Assembly (NCBI GenBank): GCA_903929795.1
Contig: CAIYWC010000187.1
Location: forward strand, 1 to 49,684
Direction: 5' to 3'
Source: an uncultured Myxococcales bacterium
GTDB lineage: Bacteria > Myxococcota_A > UBA9042
DNA length: 49,684 nt
The notes beneath the pieces are model-generated. The model was not told the origin of the DNA. It worked only from the letters and a program-made list of their open reading frames with translations, and made no database searches. Shown here one piece after another: positions 33,308-41,110 of this stretch. Made by a program: the position numbers and the translations under genes. Each line of letters begins with the position of its first letter. Position 1 is the first letter of the stretch.

Positions 33308-34516
33308 ATGGAAGGCGCCACGCTGAACAACCTGCTGAAAGAGTACGCGGTCCAAGGGCTGCTGACTGGGTCAGTACTCATCGTCGACGACGAGCTGCCC
33401 AACCTGGCCGTGCTCGGCTCGTTCCTGGACGGCGACTATACGGTCCACGAAGCGGGCTCGGGTGAAGAGGCGCTGGCGATCGCCAAGCTGACGCCCATCG
33501 ACGTCGTGGTCTGCGATCAGCGGATGCCGGGCATGACCGGCGTGGAACTGCTGCACAACCTGCGCGAGTCGGGCATCGACGCGACGGGCATCATCCTGAC
33601 GGGGTACACGGACACGCCGGCGCTCATCGCGGCCATCAACGACGCGCATGTCTTTCGCTTTTTGCGCAAGCCGTGGCAGCCCGAAGACGTGCTGACGGCG
33701 GTCTCTGCCGCGAGCAACTCGGTCATGTACCAGCGCGCGGCGCGGCGGCTCCTTGAGCTGCTCAGCGACCGCACGACCGAACTGCAGCGCACGTTGACCG
33801 AACTGAAGTCGGCCCAGCAGAGTCTGCTGCAGTTGGATCGCCTTGTGACGACGGGGCGGCTGGCGGCTGGCATCACGCACGACCTGCGCAACGCGATGTC
33901 GAGCCTGGTGATGGTCGAGTACGAAGTGACGGCAAAGCTGGCGGACCCGGAGCTTGTGGAGACTATCGCGGTGGGCCTCGCGGGCCTGCGCAACCTGCTG
34001 GAGTCGCTGGAAACGATGAACCAGTACGCCAAGCAGAAGCGCCTGGCGATGACGATGGAGTACTTCGATCCGTCGCGGGTCGTGCGCGATGCGATTACCG
34101 TGATGCGCATGGATCTGAACTTCCGCGCCCGCAACCTCGTGATCGACGCGCCGCGCGAGACCCTGCCGCTGCTGTTGGGCGATCGGCAGAAGCTTGTGCA
34201 AGTGCTGGTGAATCTGCTGCGGAACGCCGCGCAGGCGACCAAGGTGGATGATCGCATCTGGGTGACGGCGGCAACGGACGCGCGTGGGCACGTCTGCTTT
34301 GCCGTCGAGGACGAAGGCCCAGGCATTTCTCCAGAAGTCCGCGACCGGCTGTTTGAGGCCTTTGCGTCGACAAAGAACGACCAAGGCGTCGGCATGGGTT
34401 TGTACATGTCGCGTTTGATTGTGGAAAACCACGAGGGCGACCTGCAGTGCACAGAACGCGTGGGCGGCGGGGCACGGTTTGCGATTGCGATTCCGCCAGC
34501 GGAATTGGAGTCCTAG
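33308..34516 (+). CDS. Receiver-histidine kinase (PhcR-like architecture)
   Basis: A 402-residue cytoplasmic protein with an N-terminal receiver and a C-terminal kinase, the reverse of the usual hybrid order. Receiver: acidic pair Asp27/Asp28 in LIVDDE, phosphoacceptor Asp70 in CDQRMPG, Thr98 in LTGYTD and Lys121 in FLRKPW. A coiled linker (about 143-175) leads to a HisKA-like helix with His191 in GITHDLRNAMSS. A HATPase_c domain follows (N-box LVNLLRNAAQA, DEGPGISPE, GVGMGLYMSRLIVENHEG). No sensor or DNA-binding domain. In Ralstonia, PhcR has the same receiver-plus-kinase plan and works with PhcB and PhcS; here the next genes encode exactly such partners. The ATG at 33308 has a weak AGG close to it. 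Confident on domains; the Phc link is inference. Confidence 0.9.
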   Translation: MEGATLNNLLKEYAVQGLLTGSVLIVDDELPNLAVLGSFLDGDYTVHEAGSGEEALAIAKLTPIDVVVCDQRMPGMTGVELLHNLRESGIDATGIILTGYTDTPALIAAINDAHVFRFLRKPWQPEDVLTAVSAASNSVMYQRAARRLLELLSDRTTELQRTLTELKSAQQSLLQLDRLVTTGRLAAGITHDLRNAMSSLVMVEYEVTAKLADPELVETIAVGLAGLRNLLESLETMNQYAKQKRLAMTMEYFDPSRVVRDAITVMRMDLNFRARNLVIDAPRETLPLLLGDRQKLVQVLVNLLRNAAQATKVDDRIWVTAATDARGHVCFAVEDEGPGISPEVRDRLFEAFASTKNDQGVGMGLYMSRLIVENHEGDLQCTERVGGGARFAIAIPPAELES

Positions 34517-34523
34517 AGACGGC

Positions 34524-34550
34524 AAAAAAACCGCAGAAGTGGACTGCGGT
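34524..34550 (-). terminator. Intrinsic terminator, oriented to the - strand
   Basis: On the - strand ACCGCAG, a seven-base loop and CTGCGGT are followed directly by seven T (34530-34524), a textbook rho-independent terminator. On the + strand the hairpin lacks a T-run. It lies between the receiver-kinase stop and the methyltransferase start, so it would stop transcripts running antisense into the kinase gene. Confidence 0.6.
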
Positions 34551-34567
34551 TGCACAAGTGGGGACAA

Positions 34568-36199
34568 ATGACCGACGACAGCGGCAGCAGTGTGGGAATG
34601 GGGCCCTCGACGGCGGCGACGGGGCCAACTGAACAAGTGCGGGCGACCACCGCGCACACGGTCAGAAACTACGACGAACTGGACGGCGGCCAGGGTCGGG
34701 AAGTGTTCTTTCGAGCCGACCGGTTTCGGTCAGATGAACTCGCTCCTCTGGAGCTGAAGCTCTCGTTGGAACATCGGGGGCGGCGCCTATCGGGCGAGAT
34801 CCTCGATCTCGCGAGTGGCGGCGTCGGCGTGCAGTGGCACGACAGCGTTGCGCCCGATATCGGCGACACGGTCGATTTGGAGCTGCACGTCGAAGGCAGG
34901 CTGATGCACAGCGGTGAAGTCCGCGTCACGTCCGTGCGCGAAACGGCGGTCGGGCCCGTGACCGGCCTCGCGTTCACCCGGGGCTACCTCGACGTCGAAC
35001 CGCTGGTGCAACTCCGCGATATTCGTCAGTGGCGAGGAACGGCGGAGCGGTCGTTCGCGATGGAGAACGCGCCGTGGGAGATGTCCCAGCACGCCGACTT
35101 CCGCGCGCTGGTTGGGTCATTTCGGCTGTTCCTTGAAGACGCGCAACGGCATTTTGACGAGCTGGCAGCGGCATCCCCGTGGTACCTCGTGCATGGCGAC
35201 GGCAACGCTGGGCGCGACGAACTCGCGGTGGCGGTTGAGCCCGGACCGGGTTGGGTGCGGGAAGAGCATCCAGCGCGCGCGACGATGATCGAGCGCATTC
35301 AGGCCGAATTCGTGCCGGCGGTGTTGGAGTACTACGGGCGCATCGACGATGCGATGCGGTGGGCGTCGCCCGCAGAAATGCCCGCGCTCAAGACGTACTC
35401 GCAGCGTCATCTTGACGAGTTGATGCTGAAGGCGCCGCTGTTGCACCGCGCGCGCAGTAAGCCGCTCGGCTACCCCGGCGACTTTGAGTGCATGAACTAC
35501 ATGTACTATCGGCCGTTTGAGGGCCAGACGCTATTCGGCAAGGCTTTGCACTTGGCTTCGTGCGCATCCATGCCCGCCAAGGGCGTGCGGGCGCGCAAGG
35601 ACCTCGTCAAGGAACGCATCCACGCGGCGATGGCCAATCCGCCGATTGGCAGGCCGATTCGCATTGCTTCGGTCGCCTCGGGGCCCGCGCAGGAGACCTA
35701 CGAACTGTTGCATGAGATCCCCGTTGATGGCCCGCAAGTCGAGATCGTGCTCTTCGATCAAGACCGCATGGCGCTGTCGTTCGCCCAGCGGCGGACGCTG
35801 GAGATCGTGCGGCGCCGCGGCCTGCAAAACGTCCGCTTGGTGTTCTTGCACGACTCGATCAAGCGACTGCTGACCGATCCCGGCGTGTTCGGCTCGCTCG
35901 GGCCGTTCGACCTGCTGTTCAGCACCGGATTGTTCGACTACCTCAAGCCAAGCACCGCAGCGACGCTGTGCAGCAACTTCTACGCCAATCTCACCGCCAA
36001 TGGCTCCGCGTACGTCGGCAACATGATGCCGTGGAATCCGTCGCGCTGGGTCTTTGAGCACCATCTGGAGTGGAACCTGATCTACCGCACGCACGACGAA
36101 ATGCGGGACTTTGCCCAGACCGGGGTGCCGCACGCGCGGGTCGAGATCGTCCCGGAATCAACGGGCGTCAATCCGTTCGTGGTCCTGCACAAGGAGTAA
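34568..36199 (+). CDS. PilZ-like domain fused to PhcB-type SAM methyltransferase
   Basis: A 543-residue cytoplasmic protein. Residues about 58-145 resemble a PilZ c-di-GMP-binding barrel (RRLSGEILDLASGGVGVQW ... GPVTGLAFT). The D/NxSxxG motif reads DLASGG and the upstream RxxxR is not clear, so binding may be lost or altered. From about 290 on it matches the family annotated as 3-hydroxypalmitic acid methyl ester synthases (PhcB): RSKPLGYPGDFECMNYMY (296-313), SAM motif I RIASVASGPAQE (365-376), acidic FDQD (396-399) and FSTGLFDYL (451-459). PhcB methylates 3-hydroxy fatty acids to the Ralstonia quorum signal. The ATG at 34568 follows GGGG; an upstream TTG is unlikely. The membrane kinase gene starts 2 bases after its stop. 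Family is well supported by motifs; the actual product is unknown. Confidence 0.82.
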   Translation: MTDDSGSSVGMGPSTAATGPTEQVRATTAHTVRNYDELDGGQGREVFFRADRFRSDELAPLELKLSLEHRGRRLSGEILDLASGGVGVQWHDSVAPDIGDTVDLELHVEGRLMHSGEVRVTSVRETAVGPVTGLAFTRGYLDVEPLVQLRDIRQWRGTAERSFAMENAPWEMSQHADFRALVGSFRLFLEDAQRHFDELAAASPWYLVHGDGNAGRDELAVAVEPGPGWVREEHPARATMIERIQAEFVPAVLEYYGRIDDAMRWASPAEMPALKTYSQRHLDELMLKAPLLHRARSKPLGYPGDFECMNYMYYRPFEGQTLFGKALHLASCASMPAKGVRARKDLVKERIHAAMANPPIGRPIRIASVASGPAQETYELLHEIPVDGPQVEIVLFDQDRMALSFAQRRTLEIVRRRGLQNVRLVFLHDSIKRLLTDPGVFGSLGPFDLLFSTGLFDYLKPSTAATLCSNFYANLTANGSAYVGNMMPWNPSRWVFEHHLEWNLIYRTHDEMRDFAQTGVPHARVEIVPESTGVNPFVVLHKE

Positions 36200-36201
36200 C
36201 C

Positions 36202-38889
36202 ATGGTCACCGGCGGTGCAGCGGCGTCAAATGCCCATCCAACGGTCTCTGAAGAGGAGATTGAGTCCCGGTGGCAGGCTTGGCTGATCAACCGCAACCGC
36301 CAGGGCGCGCGGATCGCGTTCTGGCTGACCATCACGATATATCCTGCGTTCGGCCTGCTTGACTGGCTCACGGCCCCGCGCACTTGGCTCCACTTCTTGT
36401 GGACGACGCGCGCCGTCGTCTGCGTATGGAGCCTCTTCCTCCTGGGCACGCTCAACCGGGACTTCTTCGCCCGCCACTGGCGCGGCCTGACGTCCACGCA
36501 TGCCCTGATGTTGGGTTTTGGCATCTCCGCGATGACCTACGTGATGGGCGGACTTGCGACCCCGTATTACGCCGGGATCAACCTCTCTGTCATGGGCGTC
36601 GGCATGTTGTTTGTCTGGCGCCCGCAGCAAGCGGCGTGGACGTATCTGGCGATCGTGCTGTCCTACGTGATTCCCAATGCCGTCAACGCCGGCACGGAGG
36701 ACTGGACCAACGGCGCCCCCAACCTCTTCTTCGTGCTCTCTACGGCGACCGTCGTGACCACTGCGCACCACTATTCGTACAGCGGCCAGCGCGCGCAACT
36801 CATCGACCAGATGGTGCTTGAAGCGACTAAAGCCAACCTGGAAGAAGCCCACGCCAAACTCAAGCAGCTCGACGAATTCAAGTCCACCTTCTTCGCCAAC
36901 ATCACGCACGAGTTGAAGACGCCGCTCGCGATGATCCTGTCGCCGCTGGAGCTGATGATCGACGGCGAGCTGGGCAAGGTGACGGACTCGCAGAAGGCGA
37001 CGCTGCAGACGATGCTGCGGTCCGGCATGAAATTGTTGAAACTTATCAATGATTTGCTGGATCTGACCAAGCTGGAAGAGTCGCGCATCCGCCTGCGCGC
37101 GAGCGAGCAGAACCTGACCGAATACCTGCACGGCTTGGTCGACCAGGTCCAACCGCTGACGCAGCGCAAGGGCATCTCGTTGGCGTTCACGGCGCCGGAC
37201 GCGCCGGTCCTGCTGTATTGCGACCTGGAGCGGCTGGAGCGCGTCTTCATCAACCTCTTGTCCAACGCCGCCAAATTCACGCCGCAAGAAGGCCACATCG
37301 CCGTGGCACTCAAGCTCGTGGACGGCGGCGCGACGGTGGAAGTGAGCGACGACGGTCCGGGGTTTCCCAGCGATAAAGCCGAGCAGGTCTTCGAGCGCTT
37401 CTTCCAGGTCGACCAGTCCGGCACGCGGCGCTATGGCGGCACCGGCATCGGTCTCGCGCTGGCCAAGGAGCTCGTCGAGCTGCACGGCGGCCGCATCTGG
37501 GCGACGAGCGAGATCGGCGAGGGCGCGACGTTCACGGTGTTTTTGCGCAGCGGCCAAGGGCACTTGAAGGCCGACCAGCTGGCGCGTCAGGAGGAAACGA
37601 CGACGCGCGTGGACAGCAAGCAGCGCGATTCCGACCTGATGGACACGTCGGTCGAGATGTCGACGCGCAAGGACTACCGGCTGTTGGACATCGCCGAGGC
37701 GAGCGAACGCCGCGTCGTGGAACGGGATTTTGACGAGAATGACCGGCAATGGACGGTGCTGATCGTCGAGGACAATCCGGACGTCATCCGCGTGATCCAT
37801 CTGTCTTTGCGCCGTGAATTCAAGGTCATGGCCGCGCCGGACGGCTTGAAGGGTTTTGAGCTGGCGGTGAAAGAGCAGCCCAACCTCATCATCACGGACC
37901 TGATGATGCCCGGCATCGACGGCCTGGAGTTGACCAAGCGCCTGCGCGCGGAGCCGCTGACCAAGTACACGCCGATCATCATGCTGACCGCGCGCGGCGG
38001 CACGGACGACCGCATCGCCGGCATCGAACAAGGCGTCAGCGCGTACCTGTCCAAGCCGTTTTCCGCCAAGGAGCTGCTCTCGACCGCGCGCAGCCTGCTC
38101 AACGTTCAGGAATCACAGGCGGATCTGCTGATGAACCAGCGCATGGACTCACTGGAGACGATCGCCGGCGGCCTGGCGCACGAGATCAATAACCCACTGA
38201 ATTACATCAAGAATTCCGTGGCGCGCATCAAGCTGGACTTCGCCGAGACGCTGACGCTGGTGCAGGACGCCAAAGTCGCGCCGCTGCAGGACGCGCAGGC
38301 GGTCAAGATCGACAAGCTGGCGGCGCGGTTCCAGAAGATGATCGACACGGCGGAGTCGGGCGTCAAACGCATCGCCGGGACCGTGGAGCTGATGGGCCGC
38401 TACAGCCGCGAGGGCTACAGCCGCGATCTGCGCGAGCACGACGTATTCCGCGCCGCGCACGACGTGGTGCAAGTCGTGCTGCCGGCGACCGGGCGCGACG
38501 TAAAAGTCATTGAAAACATGCCAGAAAGTGGCCTGATTCACTGCGTGCCGGAGGAATTCAACCAGGTGCTCAGCAACCTGCTGCAAAACGCCATCGAGGC
38601 GGTGCAGGAAGGGACGGGCGAGGTGCAGCTGTTCGGCAGCGTGACGGCGGATTTTGTCGAGTTGCACGTCAAGGACAACGGCCCCGGCATGCCGGACGCC
38701 GTCAAGAACAAGATCTTCAATCCGTTTTTCTCGACCAAGGGCCCCGGCAAAGGCATGGGCATGGGCCTGACGATGACGCGGCGCGTGGTGCAGAGCCTCG
38801 GCGGGACGATCGCCGTGCAGAGCGAAGTCGGCAAAGGCACGGAATTCACAGTGCGAATCCCGCGCAATGTCAGCCCGTTTGCCGGTTGA
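36202..38889 (+). CDS. Six-helix membrane sensor kinase with receiver and second kinase
   Basis: An 895-residue sensor. Residues about 37-188 hold roughly six membrane helices with very short loops, as in the CqsS/LqsS/PhcS class of autoinducer sensors. A coiled coil (about 200-228) leads to kinase 1: His236 in FFANITHELKTPLAMI, N-box INLLSNAAKFTP, DDGPGFP, FFQVDQSGTRRYGGTGIGLAL. A receiver follows: Asp524 in IVEDNPD, phosphoacceptor Asp566 in ITDLMMPG, then MLTARGG and YLSKPFS. Kinase 2 has His660 in AGGLAHEINNPLNYIKNSV and a complete HATPase domain (LSNLLQNAIEAV, DNGPGMPD, GKGMGMGLTMTRR). The chain reads like a PhcS-type sensor joined to a PhcR-type receiver-kinase. AAGGAG precedes the ATG at 36202, which lies 2 bases after the methyltransferase stop. 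No DNA-binding output is encoded in the operon. Confidence 0.9.
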   Translation: MVTGGAAASNAHPTVSEEEIESRWQAWLINRNRQGARIAFWLTITIYPAFGLLDWLTAPRTWLHFLWTTRAVVCVWSLFLLGTLNRDFFARHWRGLTSTHALMLGFGISAMTYVMGGLATPYYAGINLSVMGVGMLFVWRPQQAAWTYLAIVLSYVIPNAVNAGTEDWTNGAPNLFFVLSTATVVTTAHHYSYSGQRAQLIDQMVLEATKANLEEAHAKLKQLDEFKSTFFANITHELKTPLAMILSPLELMIDGELGKVTDSQKATLQTMLRSGMKLLKLINDLLDLTKLEESRIRLRASEQNLTEYLHGLVDQVQPLTQRKGISLAFTAPDAPVLLYCDLERLERVFINLLSNAAKFTPQEGHIAVALKLVDGGATVEVSDDGPGFPSDKAEQVFERFFQVDQSGTRRYGGTGIGLALAKELVELHGGRIWATSEIGEGATFTVFLRSGQGHLKADQLARQEETTTRVDSKQRDSDLMDTSVEMSTRKDYRLLDIAEASERRVVERDFDENDRQWTVLIVEDNPDVIRVIHLSLRREFKVMAAPDGLKGFELAVKEQPNLIITDLMMPGIDGLELTKRLRAEPLTKYTPIIMLTARGGTDDRIAGIEQGVSAYLSKPFSAKELLSTARSLLNVQESQADLLMNQRMDSLETIAGGLAHEINNPLNYIKNSVARIKLDFAETLTLVQDAKVAPLQDAQAVKIDKLAARFQKMIDTAESGVKRIAGTVELMGRYSREGYSRDLREHDVFRAAHDVVQVVLPATGRDVKVIENMPESGLIHCVPEEFNQVLSNLLQNAIEAVQEGTGEVQLFGSVTADFVELHVKDNGPGMPDAVKNKIFNPFFSTKGPGKGMGMGLTMTRRVVQSLGGTIAVQSEVGKGTEFTVRIPRNVSPFAG

Positions 38890-39104
38890 CCGCGCCGCGG
38901 TGCGTTTGGGTATCCAAATGAGGTTCGCACGGCCATCCGCGCTGACCGAATCCCGACGTCACCGTCTCCCGCGCCGCGGCGCGCCACCACAGGCGCAGGC
39001 TCGCGGTCCAGTCCCAGATGCAACGGTCCAACCGGCCAAATCTGGTGTTCGATTTGAGTCAGGATGAGTAGCCGTTTCGCGACGACTCGGCGACACTGCG
39101 GCCG

Positions 39105-40370
39105 ATGGCGAGCAACGCGACCCCATTGCTGCTCCCGAACCTGCCGCGCGGCCTGCCGGTGCTCGCGGTGCTGCTGCCGCTGCTGACGGCGCTGTTCCTG
39201 GCGCCCGCGCTGCGGCAGCTCGCGCCCGCGCAAATTCCGGACCTGGCGCTGCGGCTTGCGGTGTTGTTGACCCTGCCGCTGCCGCTGCTGGTGCTGCAAC
39301 TGCTGACGACGCCTCCGCTTCTGGGGACGCGCCGGCTGCTGGGTGAGCCGGCGACGCAGGTCATGCGGTCGAGCCTGCGCGAAGTGGCGCTGTGGACCGG
39401 CCTGCTGCTGACGGCCCCGCTGGCGCTGGCGCTGGTCGGGCTGGCGCGGCAGGCGCCGGTGCTGATGCACGTCGCGGCGGTGCTGGCGGGCGTGGTGCCG
39501 CTGACGGCAGGGCTGGCGGTGGCGGCGATGCTGCACGGACTGCGGTTGATGGCGCGCGGGCGGCACGCGGCTTGGACGGCGGTGTCGGGCGGCGGTGCGT
39601 TCGGTCCGGCGGAGAGCGCGCCGCTGCTGTACTTGCCGGCGTTCGCGCTGGTCGGCGCGCTGGTGCCGGTGGCGTTCCTGGCGGCGGTCTGGAACGCGCG
39701 GCCAGAGTGGCTGACGCCGACGGTCTGGTCGCTGCTGCCGGTCGTCGGGCTGCTGCTGGGCCTGCGCGCGGCGGTCACGGGCTGGCGCCACACGCGGGCG
39801 CACCTGCACGCGGGGCTGCGCGCGGTCGAGCAGGCGCACGCGACGCGATTCGCCCAGGCCGATGGTCTGGCGGAGCCGCCGATCTGGCTGACGCTCGGCA
39901 AGCCCACTGAATCGCAGAAGTTTCTCGCACGCTCGTGGCACCGACGGTGGCCGCTGGCGGGCATCGCGACGGTCGCGCTGGCCGTGGTCGCGCTGCTGCT
40001 CGTGCGAACCGATCCGCCGCGTTGGAGCGTCGTGCTGACGGCCGCGGGGTTGACCGGGGCGGCGCAGTTGCGCGTGCTGGCGCTGCGCGCAGAGCCGGCG
40101 TGGCAGGCGGGTCAGTGGCTGGGGGAGACGGCGGAGCGCCAGCGCGCTGTGCTGCTGCGGCTGGCGCTGGGGCTGGCGCTCCCGTCGGCGTCTTTGACGA
40201 TTCTGCTGGCATGGCGCGGACTTGGCGCGGCAGCGGCGCTCGGACAGTGCCTGGGCGCGGGCGTCGCAACCGCGCTGGTTCGCGCGGGCCGGAGCTCGGC
40301 CAGCTGGGCGCGCGGCGCGTGGCTCATCTTCGCCGTCGGCCTCGCCGCGGCGGCAACGGGGGGACTGTGA
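39105..40370 (+). CDS. Predicted ABC transporter membrane subunit
   Basis: A 421-residue very hydrophobic protein with about ten predicted helices, extremely rich in Leu, Ala and Val and with few charged residues. I do not recognise a named permease family. Its start is taken at 39105 (ATG), 215 bases after the sensor gene, a gap without visible signals. A middle cytoplasmic loop carries WRHTRAHLHAGLRAVEQAHATRFAQADG. The stop codon overlaps the GTG start of the following ATPase (GTGA), so the two proteins are made together and probably form one ABC transporter. It resembles ABC-2/heme-exporter-type membrane components only in general outline, so substrate and direction of transport cannot be stated. 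Confidence 0.65.
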   Translation: MASNATPLLLPNLPRGLPVLAVLLPLLTALFLAPALRQLAPAQIPDLALRLAVLLTLPLPLLVLQLLTTPPLLGTRRLLGEPATQVMRSSLREVALWTGLLLTAPLALALVGLARQAPVLMHVAAVLAGVVPLTAGLAVAAMLHGLRLMARGRHAAWTAVSGGGAFGPAESAPLLYLPAFALVGALVPVAFLAAVWNARPEWLTPTVWSLLPVVGLLLGLRAAVTGWRHTRAHLHAGLRAVEQAHATRFAQADGLAEPPIWLTLGKPTESQKFLARSWHRRWPLAGIATVALAVVALLLVRTDPPRWSVVLTAAGLTGAAQLRVLALRAEPAWQAGQWLGETAERQRAVLLRLALGLALPSASLTILLAWRGLGAAAALGQCLGAGVATALVRAGRSSASWARGAWLIFAVGLAAAATGGL

Positions 40371-41092
40371 CCGCGATTTTGCAAGCTTGCGGCCTCGTGC
40401 AGCGCTATGGCGAACAGGCCGTCCTGGCGGGTTTGGACCTGACGCTCCTGCCGGGCCAAGTGACCGTCGTGTTGGGCGAAAACGGCGCGGGCAAGTCCAC
40501 GCTGCTGCGCGCGCTGGCGTGCGAGCTGGCGCTGGCGGCGGGCACGCTGCACATCGGCGAGGTCGACGCGGTGCAGCAGCCGGAGATGGCGTCGCGGCAG
40601 CTCATCCACGTCGCGCAGCACCCGCCGCTCGCGCCGCTGCTCACGCCAAACGAGCACGTGGCGGCGCTCGTGGCCTTTCGCGGACTGGACCCGCTGGCGA
40701 CCCAGGCGCGGCTGCGCGACATCGCGCCGACGCTGCGGATCGACGGCGTACTGGACCGGCCGGTGCGCGCGCTGTCGGGCGGCACGGCGCACAAGGTCGC
40801 GCTGGTGCTGGCGTTTCTCGCCCAGACGCCGCTGATTCTGCTGGATGAGCCGCACGCCGGTCTGGACGTGCGCTCAGCGCTGGCGCTGCGGCGGCTGATC
40901 CAGCAAAGTCGCGATTCTGGAACAGCTTTCGTCCTCGCGAGCCACCTGGCGGAAGCCACGCTGGCGGTGGCGGATCGCGCGCTGGTGTTGGCCAAGGGCC
41001 AGTGGGCGCTGGATCTGGACGCGGCGCAACTGCTTGATTTTCAAGGTGATGCTCGGCGTTTCGAGGCCGCCGTGCTGCAGGCGATGGGCTGA
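40367..41092 (+). CDS. ABC transporter ATPase
   Basis: A 241-residue nucleotide-binding protein: Walker A GENGAGKST (37-45), a signature reading LSGGTAHKVALVLAF (LSGG present, the usual QxQR replaced by TAHK), Walker B LILLDEPHAGLD, and switch His in LASHLAEAT. The GTG start at 40367 overlaps the permease stop by 4 bases (GTGA), strong evidence for coupling. The size, the EP(H)AGLD motif and the single partner fit small export-type systems (CcmA- or ABC-2-like). The final about 20 residues (DFQGDARRFEAAVLQAMG) are variable. The Lhr gene begins 19 bases downstream and may share the transcript. No clue to the substrate. Confidence 0.88.
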   Translation: MTAILQACGLVQRYGEQAVLAGLDLTLLPGQVTVVLGENGAGKSTLLRALACELALAAGTLHIGEVDAVQQPEMASRQLIHVAQHPPLAPLLTPNEHVAALVAFRGLDPLATQARLRDIAPTLRIDGVLDRPVRALSGGTAHKVALVLAFLAQTPLILLDEPHAGLDVRSALALRRLIQQSRDSGTAFVLASHLAEATLAVADRALVLAKGQWALDLDAAQLLDFQGDARRFEAAVLQAMG

Positions 41093-41110
41093 ACGCTGGA
41101 GGAGCTGACC

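Noticed and set aside
39105..41092. Heme exporter CcmB/CcmA
   Set aside because: The permease is about twice the usual CcmB length, and no other ccm gene or cytochrome is nearby.
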